Assembly: GCF_034119865.1 (NCBI RefSeq)
Contig: NZ_CP139421.1
Coordinates: 2,976,001-3,040,000, forward strand
Length of the DNA stretch: 64,000 nucleotides
Direction of reading: 5' to 3'
Origin: Algoriphagus sp. NG3
GTDB lineage: Bacteria > Bacteroidota > Bacteroidia > Cytophagales > Cyclobacteriaceae
Positions 29,201 through 38,500 of the stretch are shown here, piece after piece; position 1 is the stretch's first letter; each line of letters begins with the position of its first letter. The position numbers and the translations under genes are program-made. The notes beneath the pieces are model-generated. The model was given only the letters and a program-made list of their open reading frames with translations. It ran no database searches and had not been told where the DNA came from.

Positions 29201-29420
29201 AGTTTCCATCAATATCTGTTACGGTACCATTTCCGGTACCTTTGATAATGATATTTACCCCTGGGAGGGTAGCCCCGTCTTCACTGGAGGTGACAGTGCC
29301 TTTTAGTTCCCTTTGTTGTGCAAAGGCATCTGATAAATTAAAGGTGAATAGCATAAACAAGCATGAGGCAAAAAGTTGCTTAGTCAAACTGCTACCCCTT
29401 ATGGGTAAGTTTTTTTTCAT
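26271..29420 (-). CDS. SusC/RagA-family TonB-linked outer membrane transporter (pair 2)
   Basis: 1049 aa from the ATG at 29420. The frame extends to 29456, but MKKNLPIRG starts a proper signal peptide ending near AFAQ. A carboxypeptidase-regulatory-like domain (LKGTVTSSEDGATLPGVNI), a plug with EEVVVIGYGTQKKKEVTGAVG and IRGLSSVTGNSAPLYVVDGIPY, and a long beta-barrel follow. This pair heads the core unit susC-susD-lipoprotein-GH29 and is the likely importer for this PUL. An IS element has inserted 255 bp upstream of its start, so promoter or upstream regulatory sequence may have been disturbed. Confidence 0.95.
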   Translation of the reverse strand: MKKNLPIRGSSLTKQLFASCLFMLFTFNLSDAFAQQRELKGTVTSSEDGATLPGVNIIIKGTGNGTVTDIDGNYRLMIPNEEAILVFSFIGYISQEAQITDQKEFNVVLDLNIEALEEVVVIGYGTQKKKEVTGAVGNVDGETLTRSATADLGTALQGQVAGVNVTASSGEPGSSSNIVIRGLSSVTGNSAPLYVVDGIPYNGDPKLSMNEIESIDILKDAASAAIYGTRGAGGVILITTKQGKSGVMKVELDSYFGFQKITSEVPLMDFDQYMYSEFLRVYNQNGTNFGNSWTPLENNPYSFTNDTDWAGIIQNDNATIQNHSLNISGGKEGLNYNITGTYFNQEGVIMNSGFERFNIRANTGYTKGKWVINTGLGVRLEQQEYAPWNFLLDAYNQKPYQQEIDPNASTISDASGSVNDALNLSFLAAKMKQSDNRSGDHFNGFFQARYNLSKSFNIMSRIGGSITNNTRVRINPLFKVYNELGELLPTTIRSGIYNFSDRSKSFTSETTLNYSKKFGDHNINLLGLFSMEQYEYTSFFAEKFDLISNDVLVLNGATLDANVGSGTGFGQDRVNSLIGFLGRAQYDYKGKYLLSVSARRDGSSRFSKDYRWGVFPSISAGWNVSDEAFWEALAPIANSFKIRGSYGTTGNQNFLDYSNAATISLAKDYVFGPDGSENLVLGAIQTAFANENVKWETTEQTNLGFDLAFFENKFTLSGDFYNTNKKDMLFPLLLPPTTGAGSNATVVLNVGNMNNRGMEFTANYRHTGKFSWSAGLTYGSNTNKITKMSGANKVAYLSGSTVTNGLPNEDLVTVLKEGYEAGAFFVLKTDGLVTTQEELEEYRKLMPTAKLGDLKYVDALTVDTNGDGIPDSGDGIINNDDRVYAGSGMPDFELGLNLNADYKGFDFSMQWYGAFGGEIINGSKAYAYKQGTHMDILYQWSPQNPTSTIPAHRGRDHENYRGYTDYWIEDGSFIRLRNVALGYTIPLEVTNKIGIRNLRVYVAAQNPLTITSYEGFDPEVGNDGLNTRGIDKGNYPISAQYRAGIQFDF

Positions 29421-29485
29421 AACGGTTTGGTTAAATGGGTTATCAATTACGATCACTCCTAAAGAGATTTCGCTTTGTCGATAAT

Positions 29486-29493
29486 CAAACCTA
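29486..29493 (-). promoter_or_regulatory. Candidate Bacteroidota -7 element upstream of susC (pair 2)
   Basis: On the minus strand this reads TAGGTTTG, an exact match to the Bacteroidota -7 consensus TAnnTTTG, 66 bp upstream of the susC start. A TTTG lies further upstream, but at wider spacing than the usual -33 element. If it is real, the promoter lies inside the 255-bp stretch between susC and the IS element and has been kept intact. Confidence 0.35.
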
Positions 29494-29675
29494 ATTATTG
29501 TCCCTACCTCTTAATACCACAAAAGTTAAAAAGTATAATACATATGTATAAAACCCAATCAAAACCTTCTAAACTGGCCCTAACCCGTAATCACCTTACT
29601 TATTTACAAATAATAAATTATGATAATAACAAAAATTCTGAACATAACTAGATTGTCTAGTATAAACATGTCCCT

Positions 29676-31762
29676 TTTAACCCACATTGCAGCTATCCGG
29701 TCAGAAGTTTCTGTTTTTCAGTATTTTCAGTTTTTTTGGATTCCAGTTTGTGTACTACAGATTTTCTTTTGGTGAATGGTTGATGTTTGGTTTGAAGTAT
29801 ATCGTAAATCTGTTTTAGATTGGCGTTTGGAACTGTGCATTTTCGGGTGGTGATGATTTTGTCGTAAGTGTTGGTCCCAGATGTGGTGATCACTTTTTGG
29901 GTGTTGCCAATTCTGACGATCTCACTCCAGCAGCTTTTTATCCCATTGCTTTTCAATTGGTATCTTACCGTATTCACCAGCCAGTAAGCCAATATCCCCA
30001 AGTGTAGGTGCGCCATGGTGGCATCATCATTTTTATGGTAGATCGGGCGCAGATCCAGATCGGATTTTAGGGTCCGGAACGCACCCTCTATTTCTCTGAT
30101 CGTGTTATAGATATTCCAAACGACATACTCTTCCTGGACATCCAGGTTGGTCCGGAGAAAATAAATACCGAGGCTTTCATTTTTTTCCTGATGCTTTTGC
30201 GGGTCTTTTTCCCAGGCGAGCTCCGTTGCCAGACCTGTTTTTGCCTCACTGCATACGGTGATTTCATAATAGCGCTGGACCGACGGGTATTTTTCTTTGG
30301 CCCTGCCTATCCGCTGATGGACTTTGTCGGTTTGTTTTATGCCTCCCTTGCTGTGTAGTGCCGCACGGATCTTTTGCAGTTCTTCTTCAAACCTTTTTTC
30401 AAACTGAAGCTTCATGCCTTCTTCCTTCTGTTCCTTGGAAGGGCTTTTGACCTCAAGGTAATAATCTGTGTTTTTCTCTGTAATGACTGATCTGAGCCGG
30501 ATGGTCTTGTTTGACTTGGTATCCAACAAGGTGGTTAACCTGCCGGGGACATAGGAATAGTCTTTGAGCCGGGTGCGGCTTACACAGAGATACTTGTATC
30601 CTTTGGATTGGATAAGCCTGAGGTTTTCTTCGGTGGCGATGCCCGCATCAAGGACCACCACAGCAGGGCCGGGACAGGTATGGGAGGCGAGTTTTTCAAT
30701 CATGGCCGAGAGGGTGGCGCTGTCGGCAATGTTTCCTTCCAGGACCGAAGAATACTTGATAAATCCTTCTATGTTCACCACCAGGGCCAAAACCACCAGC
30801 CTGGCATCGCTTCTCTTTTCTTTGCTCCTACCGAATTTTGCCAATTGGCTGTTGCGCTTTTCACCCTCAAAATACGTGTTGGTCAGGTCATACAGGATAA
30901 TCTTATCCTCCAGGTCAAACAGCTCGTTGGTACGTCTGGACAGGTGTTTTTCCAGGGCATCCTTCGCTCCATATAACTGCAGTGCGCTTTGATAAAGCCT
31001 GTCTTTGGTCACTTTGTCCGGGGCATAGCCGGTCAGTTCACAGACAGCCGAATTTTCTTTTATCCACCGGGTGGTTTTGAGCTCGGAAGCCGGGTATACC
31101 GCACGGCTTATCACCTGGGTGGCGGCTAACCTGGCCTGTTCCGGGTAAACCCGGCCGAAAGCAACAGCGGGGTAAGCTGCAGTTTTTCCCAGCTCTGATA
31201 GGCGATGTTTTCCGCACCGATCTCCCGGGCGTTGCTGTGCTGCAGGGTATCCATGTCCACCATGCGGGACAGTTTCCCCGAAGCTACCAGATCCAATTTT
31301 TTGGAGCCCACAATGCGCTGCCAGAACTCTTCCACATACTGGTTTACAACCGGGTCTTCTTCTGCCTTGAAAACGGCCTGTTTGTGCTCATAGCGTTGGG
31401 TCAGCTGTTTTTGGATTGCATTGAGCTGCTCAGGGGTCACATCCTCCATAAATCCCACATTCAGGATGGTGCGGTGACACACCCTGTTGTCTGCATTACG
31501 GTAACTTTCCACCAGACGGTAGTAGCCGCTCAGCTTTCCGGTCTGGGGATGTTTACGTAAGGAGAACTTGAAATACATGCCATAAAGTACTGATGGGGAA
31601 ACACAAAAAGCAATACCCCCTGTGTACTACAAACCAAACGAAGGCCTTATGGAGACAATGAAATAAAATTCCCGTAGGTGGGTACAGGAAATTGATGCCT
31701 TAAGGACAGAAAATAATCTGAAATTTCTCATTTATCCCCTAATTGCTGCAATGTGGGTTAAA
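29676..31762 (-). mobile_element. IS1634/IS4-type insertion sequence with 18-bp terminal inverted repeats
   Basis: About 2.09 kb bounded by TTTAACCCACATTGCAGC at 29676-29693 and its exact reverse complement at 31745-31762. The transposase stop codon lies at the inner edge of the left repeat. I could not find a clear target-site duplication next to the repeats. The element sits between a GH29 gene and the promoter region of the second susC, so it interrupts an otherwise continuous PUL. Confidence 0.88.
29693..31578 (-). pseudogene. IS1634-family transposase, frameshifted
   Basis: Two frames make one transposase of roughly 620-630 aa. The N-terminal 150 aa (31126-31578) runs to AGFTRNRPG and stops; the rest (29693-31114 and slightly upstream) continues as EQARLAATQVISRAVYPASELKT. 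Around 31140 the minus strand reads TTTACCCGGAACAGG; one more G (CCCGGG) would join the frames, which suggests a 1-bp deletion. The C-terminal part has DDE features: LDAGIATEENLRLI and the late E-x6-K block EGAFRTLK. No canonical X-XXY-YYZ slippery heptamer lies at the junction, so loss of function is more likely than programmed frameshifting. Confidence 0.85.
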
Positions 31763-32000
31763 GCAATGTAGGAATACAAATTTTTAACTTCTGACTAAAA
31801 TCAATTTCACACATCATTACATAACCTAATGGCCTCCGCTTGGCACCTTATGCAATTGAATTGAAATATAAAGTATTCGTAAAAAGAGCTCTCTAACCCA
31901 CAATTGTGATTAGATCTCTTGATTTATTGGTACAACTTAAACTGAAGCTGTTTAATCAAACTAGAGTAACTAATTGACTCATTAAAAATCTATAGATATA

Positions 32001-33488
32001 CTATTCAAATGTCACTTTAAAGGAATGGGCATAGTTTCCTTGCTTGATATCCGGCATTTGTACCACCAAGGATTCATCCGTAACTTCCCAGGAAATTGCT
32101 TGGTCATAACCCAAAAGTTGAATAGAGCGGATTTCCTGATCCAAATAATCTCCGGATTTACCCAAGCTTCGGACCTCAACGCTTTCGCTTGGCCAGCCCA
32201 AAACGGTAATGTACAGATGATTATCCTTTGTAGTAAACCGAATATCTTTTGCCGTAGCTGAGGGGTTTTTATGTTCTGATAAGTGTCCTTCAGTAATTTC
32301 TTGCGGCCCTTCTCCATAGATTTTCCAGGGCCTAGTTCCATAGATGGCTTCTCCATTTACTTTCAACCACTCACCTAATTCAAGTAAACGTTGTTCTACC
32401 GCTTCAGGGATTCTTCCATCTGGTGTAGGGGGAATATTCAATAACAAAGATCCGTTTTTACTTACTACATCTACCAAAAAATCCACTATTCTATCGGCAG
32501 ACTTATACCTTGGGTTCGCAATATAAGACCAAGCCTCCCAATCAATCGAATCATCTGTGAGCCAAGGAAAATCCGTTTTTTCACTCATTCTGGAGCGCTC
32601 CAAATCCAGGACAGCGCTGCCTTTCTCCATATCTTCTGACTTATAGGTACACACTACTTCTCGGCCCCATTCCAATGCCTTGTTGTAATAATTAGCTAAA
32701 AATTGTTTCCTGTACTCCTCACCAATAATATCCATTTTATTGTCAAACCAGATCATATCCGGCTGGTATTTATCCATCAATTCATCCAATCTATCCAACC
32801 ACTCCTGGTTAAAAGAATCGTCTGGCAATGGGGAAGTAGGCTTATTAGCCATGACGAAAGTACCTTTTGGGACTTTTGGTCCATACAGGCCTTCCAATTT
32901 GGAATTTCCTGCATCCACATGAGTATCCCAAGTAGGAAACCAACTGTACAGCCAATGTCGATGATAAGTAATGATAAATTTCATTTCCTCTTCACGAATA
33001 GCTTGTTCCATTTCGCCTACGATATCGCGTCGAGGTCCCATATCCATGGCATCCCATTCTGTGAGCTCACTATCCCACATCGCAAATCCATCGGCATGCT
33101 CAGCCACTGGCCCGGCAAATTGAGCCCCGGATTTTTTAAACAATTGTGCCCAAGCACCAGCGTCAAAGTTCTCCGCGGTAAACATCGGTATGAAATCCTT
33201 GTATCCAAATTTATCGAGTGAACCAAAGGTCTGCTCATGGTATTCTCGTATGGGATTTCCTTCGATGTACATATGATGACTGTACCATTCTGTTTTATGG
33301 GCGGGTACAGAATAAGGTCCCCAATGAAAATAAATACCAAACTTGGCGTCTTTGAACCACTCTGGGACAGGGTGGTTTTGTAAAGAGGACCATTCCGCCT
33401 CATATTTTTTCTCTTCATTTTGAGAAGACTTACATCCCAAAAGCATCATGTACCCTACTACTAATATGAATTTTATTATGTGTGTCAT
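32001..33488 (-). CDS. GH29 alpha-L-fucosidase/alpha-L-galactosidase with altered HHDGF motif (lipoprotein)
   Basis: 495 aa with a lipoprotein signal (Cys19 in MLLGC). GH29 features are IYFHWGPYSVP, the nucleophile Asp248 in PDMIWFDNK, and LLLNIPPTPDGRIP. The usual sugar-binding HHDGF is HADGF here (His131-Ala132), a change at a residue that normally touches the fucose ring, so substrate preference may differ from the two paralogues. The C-terminal sandwich is about the same length as in the 21215-22750 paralogue. It lies just upstream of the IS element and is preceded by another GH29 gene 250 bp away. Confidence 0.92.
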   Translation of the reverse strand: MTHIIKFILVVGYMMLLGCKSSQNEEKKYEAEWSSLQNHPVPEWFKDAKFGIYFHWGPYSVPAHKTEWYSHHMYIEGNPIREYHEQTFGSLDKFGYKDFIPMFTAENFDAGAWAQLFKKSGAQFAGPVAEHADGFAMWDSELTEWDAMDMGPRRDIVGEMEQAIREEEMKFIITYHRHWLYSWFPTWDTHVDAGNSKLEGLYGPKVPKGTFVMANKPTSPLPDDSFNQEWLDRLDELMDKYQPDMIWFDNKMDIIGEEYRKQFLANYYNKALEWGREVVCTYKSEDMEKGSAVLDLERSRMSEKTDFPWLTDDSIDWEAWSYIANPRYKSADRIVDFLVDVVSKNGSLLLNIPPTPDGRIPEAVEQRLLELGEWLKVNGEAIYGTRPWKIYGEGPQEITEGHLSEHKNPSATAKDIRFTTKDNHLYITVLGWPSESVEVRSLGKSGDYLDQEIRSIQLLGYDQAISWEVTDESLVVQMPDIKQGNYAHSFKVTFE

Positions 33489-33738
33489 CTTTATACTATG
33501 GTTTAATCTCCCGGCTTTTCATATTGCTAATCTTGGCCTATAATGCTGATATCTTTAATGTTCAATTCAATACCTATTGCTAACGATCCAGTCTTCCTTT
33601 CAAAAAGAATATCATCTGAATCTGCATTTTGGCTATAGTATATCATCCCCTAACTAGAGGATTCAGTCTTCTAAGGACTCCAAAAAATAGTGTAGCTACT
33701 ACGCAACTATCCCTGGAGTTCAATTTCAGTGAATGGTT

Positions 33739-35322
33739 TCATAAATCTATATGGGCCTGTATTGCCCCTCCGATATCATTCTCCACATAGCCTTCCAGTG
33801 TAATTTTAAAACAATGGGCATAATCTGTCGGAAATTCAGTAGGTTTTCCAATCACCAATCCACGTTCATTTCTTTCCCATTCCAAATTTTGGTCACTACC
33901 TACCAAAGCGACCTCCAGTATTTTGGAGTTTAATGCGCCAATTTGCGTGCTTAAGGCTTTCATTACGATATCTCCTGCAGGTTTGTCCATCACGATCGCA
34001 TATAAAAGCTGATCAGACTTCTTTACATACCGAATGTCTTCGGCTGTGTAGGAAATCTTAAGTTTTTCGATTTTATGTCCGCCTTCAGGAAGCCTAGTAG
34101 GCCCTTCGCCAAAGACTGTCCAAGGTCTTGTGCCATAAATCGCTTCTTCGTTCACAACTAACCAGTCCCCCATTTGTGTCAGCAAATCCACCATTTCAAT
34201 TGGAATACTTCCATCAGGATTAGGAGGGACATTCAATAACATCACCCCATTTTTCGCCACGATATCTACTAATATATCCACTAGCGAATTTGGAGTTTCG
34301 AACTGAGCTTCCGGTCTATAAAACCACGCACCAGGGGAAGTATCAGTAAGCCAGGTTGGATTTTTAGGTTGATTTGGGCGGCCTCGTTCATAATCCTTCA
34401 CCGCAGTGGCAGTGGTAAAAGTGTTCTCTTTATAAGCTACGGCTACTTCTTTGCCCCACTTATCTGCCTGGTTATAATAATAGGCCAGGAAATTTAATCG
34501 CGTCTGTTCCTCCATGTTTTCAAGCCACCAATCAAACCAAATCAAATCAGGCTGGTAGGTATCGATGTATTCTTTGAGCTTAGCCCACCACGATTTATAA
34601 AAATCCTTATCTGGGTTATAATCATCCAATTCATGAGGATTGGTATACAGGTCATAGTCATTGGGGTCTATACCCCCATAAGCATGTGCCGGGGCAAAAT
34701 ACTTCCATGTAAAGGCATGATGAAAAGATGCCATAAATTTCATCCCTCGCTTCTCAATGGCCTTCTTTAGCATAGCGGATGGATCTAAGTGGCCATAGTT
34801 AATAGAATTCCATCGGGTAGCCTTACTGTCCCACATCGCGAAATTATCATGGTGCATCGCCACAGGACCTGCGAATTTGGCTCCTGATTTGGCGAATAAA
34901 TCCGCCCAAACTTCTGCGTCGAAGCCACTCGGGTCAAACTGCTCAATAAGATATTTGTATCCGAATTCTTTAGGGTCTCCATATTTCTCCTTATGGTGGA
35001 GATAGTTATTGGAAGGTTTATTACTTCCATTGATGGAGACTTTTTCTCCATCTTCATACATCATCATCCCATGCCATCCACGATATTGTTTCTTGGGATC
35101 TGTACCCTCAAATGCCGAAGAAACAGGTCCCCAATGCGCGTATATTCCAAACTTGGCATCCTGAAACCATTCAGGAATCTCATACTTCTCCAAAGATTCC
35201 CATGTAGGCTTATAATTTGTCTGTGCAACTACGAATGGTGAAAACACCAGTAGCCATAGGAAGAAAATGATATGGATCTTTTTATTGAGTTTCAAAAAAT
35301 GATCAATGGAGCTATGTCTCAT
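33739..35322 (-). CDS. GH29 alpha-L-fucosidase/alpha-L-galactosidase, HHDNF variant
   Basis: 527 aa. A signal peptide ends near residue 34 (FVVAQ). IYAHWGPVSSA, HHDNFAMW (157-164; Gly of the usual HHDGF replaced by Asn160) and the nucleophile Asp264 in PDLIWFDWW identify GH29. LLLNVPPNPDGSIP is the conserved late motif. The protein is exported but, unlike the other two GH29 proteins, has no lipobox, so it is probably periplasmic. It heads a possible operon with the second GH29 gene and has a TAGTACA...GTACCACA element about 140 bp upstream. Confidence 0.92.
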   Translation of the reverse strand: MRHSSIDHFLKLNKKIHIIFFLWLLVFSPFVVAQTNYKPTWESLEKYEIPEWFQDAKFGIYAHWGPVSSAFEGTDPKKQYRGWHGMMMYEDGEKVSINGSNKPSNNYLHHKEKYGDPKEFGYKYLIEQFDPSGFDAEVWADLFAKSGAKFAGPVAMHHDNFAMWDSKATRWNSINYGHLDPSAMLKKAIEKRGMKFMASFHHAFTWKYFAPAHAYGGIDPNDYDLYTNPHELDDYNPDKDFYKSWWAKLKEYIDTYQPDLIWFDWWLENMEEQTRLNFLAYYYNQADKWGKEVAVAYKENTFTTATAVKDYERGRPNQPKNPTWLTDTSPGAWFYRPEAQFETPNSLVDILVDIVAKNGVMLLNVPPNPDGSIPIEMVDLLTQMGDWLVVNEEAIYGTRPWTVFGEGPTRLPEGGHKIEKLKISYTAEDIRYVKKSDQLLYAIVMDKPAGDIVMKALSTQIGALNSKILEVALVGSDQNLEWERNERGLVIGKPTEFPTDYAHCFKITLEGYVENDIGGAIQAHIDL

Positions 35323-35460
35323 ATTAAGAATTAGGTTAAGGGTTATTGCTTAGGTAAAAGATGCATCCCCATCTCTTATCAGCACGGGGAAGCAGTTTAT
35401 GATTAAACTTTCTTCGCAAGCTTGTGTCATCCAAAAGTATTTACAATGACATCAGACACT

Positions 35461-35488
35461 TAGTACATATGTTTTAAATCGTACCACA
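35461..35488. promoter_or_regulatory. Candidate operator upstream of GH29: TAGTACA-N13-GTACCACA
   Basis: The half-sites TAGTACA (35461-35467) and GTACCACA (35481-35488) resemble, in reverse orientation and with different spacing, the element at 16787-16806. The spacer contains CATATGTTTT, also seen beside that other element. It lies 139-166 bp upstream of the GH29 start. Confidence 0.3.
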
Positions 35489-35504
35489 AACCCCCACAAT
35501 GCAA

Positions 35505-35536
35505 AAAGCCAAAGTGCAAACTGCTTCTTTGGCTTT
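35505..35536 (-). terminator. Terminator after the hybrid two-component system gene
   Basis: A 10-bp perfect stem (35505-35514 with 35527-35536) and a 12-nt loop are followed on the minus strand by T residues (GGCTTTTTG). It lies 48 bp after the stop codon of the sensor-regulator and separates it from the GH29 unit. Confidence 0.85.
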
Positions 35537-35583
35537 CTATATCTAATAAGTAAATCGAAAAAGGCTATTCAAAAAAATCAATT

Positions 35584-38500
35584 CTACTCGATATCCATAG
35601 GGTTTTCTTCAGTTGGAGTTTTCTCTTGGTTAAGGTAGTCTGTTGGAGACATTCCAAATTGCTTCTTAAAGCACTTTGAAAAGTAGGAAGCGGTATTAAA
35701 ACCAGTTTGGTACATTATTTCCTTGACTGAAGTATCACTTTTTCCCATAAGCTGAACTGCACGCTTCAATCTCACCGTTCTGATAAATTCACTTGCGGAC
35801 TGGTCGGTAAGGGCTTTCATTTTTAGATGGAGTTTAGATCTGCTCATCCCCATTTCTTTCACAAATTCCTCTACCGTAAATTCTGGATTGTCCATATTTG
35901 CCTCCACCACTTCCATGGCTTGGGTCAAAAATGAGTTGTCAGTGGAATTGACTGTAATCTCAGAAGGCTGCAATAATACTTCATTAGTAAACCGTTGGCG
36001 CATGGCCTCTCTGCTTTTCAACAAATTATTGACCATAAGCAATAGCTTTTCAAGATCAAAAGGCTTTGTTAAGTACACATCTGCTCCATGCTTAAGTCCC
36101 TCCAATTCTCCTTCCAGCGTATTCCTTGCAGTCAGCATCAATACAGGGATGTGGCTGGTTTTAAAATTCGTTTTCAGACGTTTGCAAAATTCTACACCAT
36201 CCATTATAGGCATCATCACATCCGTGATGATCAAATCTGGATCTACTTTCTCTGTAAGCGCCAGACCTTGCTCGCCATTTATTGCTTCTGTTACATCATA
36301 GTGTCGAAAAAAAGCCGCGCGAATAAGTTCCCTGATTTCTGCATGATCATCGACAATGAGTACTTTCAACAGCTGCTTGTGTCTGGATTTCAGTTCAGGT
36401 TCTGGGCTTTTTTCGGTAAAATCTTTCTCTAGATCCACATCTATCCATCGCTCTGGCAAAATATCAAACCCCGTTTCCAGATTCATCACTACATTTTCAT
36501 CGTCCCTGTAAGCTTGTCTTTTTAGGGGAAGGATTACAGTAAAGGTCGTTCCCTTACCTTCTCTACTATCAAAGGCTATTTTTCCATGATGGATTTCCAC
36601 TAAGCTTTTGGTATAAGACAGTCCAATGCCAGTACCTCCATATCTTCCGTATTTTTCATCAGCTTGAAAAAACCGATCAAACACTTTTGCCACGCGATCG
36701 CTCGGAATTCCTACTCCAGTATCCACTACCTCGATTTTTACTGCCCCTTCACCTACCCACTCTTTGCCCGTCGACTTAGTTACCGATAAAATTACCTTCC
36801 CTCCCTTTGGAGTGAATTTAAATGCATTGGACAAAAGGTTGTACAGGATCTTTTCTACTTTATCTGTGTCCAACAATCCATGGATTGCTTCCTGTAGTCG
36901 GACATCAAATTCCACTTCCTTACTCAAACCAATTAGATAAAATGGTTCTGATAATTCCTTGACAAAATCACTTACATCATGATCAGAAAGGTATAATTTC
37001 ATTATATTTTGGTCGATTTTCCGGAAATCCATAAGCTGATTGATTAGCTTCAACAGCAACCGGGCATTTTTTTGCATCAGGGTGTACATTCTACTCCTTT
37101 CGGATTCACTGAATTGCACTCCAGACTTCATCAGTTGTTCCAGTGGTCCTAAAATCAACGTAAGTGGGGTCCTAAACTCATGACTGATATTGGTGAAAAA
37201 ACGAAGTTTCAACTGATGCAATTCCTCAGTTTTTTCATGTGTGAGATGCTCTACCTCCATCTCGTGTTTTTTAGTGATTCCTATCAGTGTATATTTCCTT
37301 ACACCTATCAGCACCAAGACTGCCGCAATAACATACAGCAGGTATGCCCACCAAGTAAGCCAAAAAGGTGGGGAGATCACCAAGTTTATAGAGGCTATTT
37401 CTTGATCATTCCAAAGACCATCATTATTAGCCGCCTGAACTTTCATGGTGTACTCTCCATGACCTATATTGGTGTAGGAAGCAAATCTTCTCTCAGCAGA
37501 AGTTTCTATCCACTTGGTGTCAAAACCTTCTAACTTATACCTGTATTGGTTTTCACTGGGAGCGGCATAATGCAATGCTGCAAATTCGAAAGTGAAACTG
37601 TTTTCACAATATTTAAGATCAATCTGTTTACTCGTGTAGATTGCCTTTGGAAGGATTACCCTACCATTAAATTCCTGTGTTAAGGGAACGGATTTATTGA
37701 AAATCTGGAAATTTGTAATAACCACTTTAGGCTTATAGGGATTATCTTTTATTTCATGAGGGTAAAAAGCATTAAAGCCATTTACTCCACCAAAGAGCAT
37801 TTCCCCGTCATGTCTTTTGAAGGCAGCCAGTTCACTGAATTCATTACTTTGTAAGCCATCTGTGACACCATAGGATTTAAAACTCCCCTCAAAAGGATCA
37901 AATTTATTCAGACCTTTATTTGTAGAAATCCATAAAAACCCATCGTTATCCTCAAGGATACCCTTGATTACATTATTTGACAGACCATCTTCTTCTTTAA
38001 AAGATTTAAAGGTCAAATTACCATTTCCATCCATGATGACCTTGTTTAGCCCTCCTCCAAAAGTGCCAATGTACACTTGGCCCTCCATGGTTTGGTACAT
38101 ATCCAAGATGTAATCAAAACTCAGCGAAGTCGAATCACCGGGAATATTTCTATACACTTCTATTTCTGGCTTAGACTTGTATAATTGGGGATACCTGATC
38201 AGATTTAGCCCTTTGCCCGTCCCCACCCACAGGTTGCCCTGTTTGTCCTGCAGGAGACTTCTTATCATTGGGATGGATAGCCCTTCCTTTTCAGTGAACT
38301 GATCCACAATATAATCACCCTCTGGTTGTGGAGTCAATCTGTAAAGGCCCTGATGATAAGTACCTACCCAGATCACCCCATTGGGGTCGCTGTGAATATC
38401 GAACACCGCTCCATACACCCCATGCTTTGCCCCAAAATCCAAATCTACCACAGCTTTCCCCTTTTCATCAAAAGTCACTCGGGTCAAAGCCTTATCCTCT

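Noticed and set aside
31110..31150. Programmed -1 frameshifting in the IS transposase.
   Set aside because: No canonical X-XXY-YYZ slippery heptamer in the right phase at the junction; a lost G in CCCGGG explains the break more simply.
29660..31775. Target-site duplication flanking the IS element.
   Set aside because: Bases outside the 18-bp repeats do not match between the two sides in any short window I compared.
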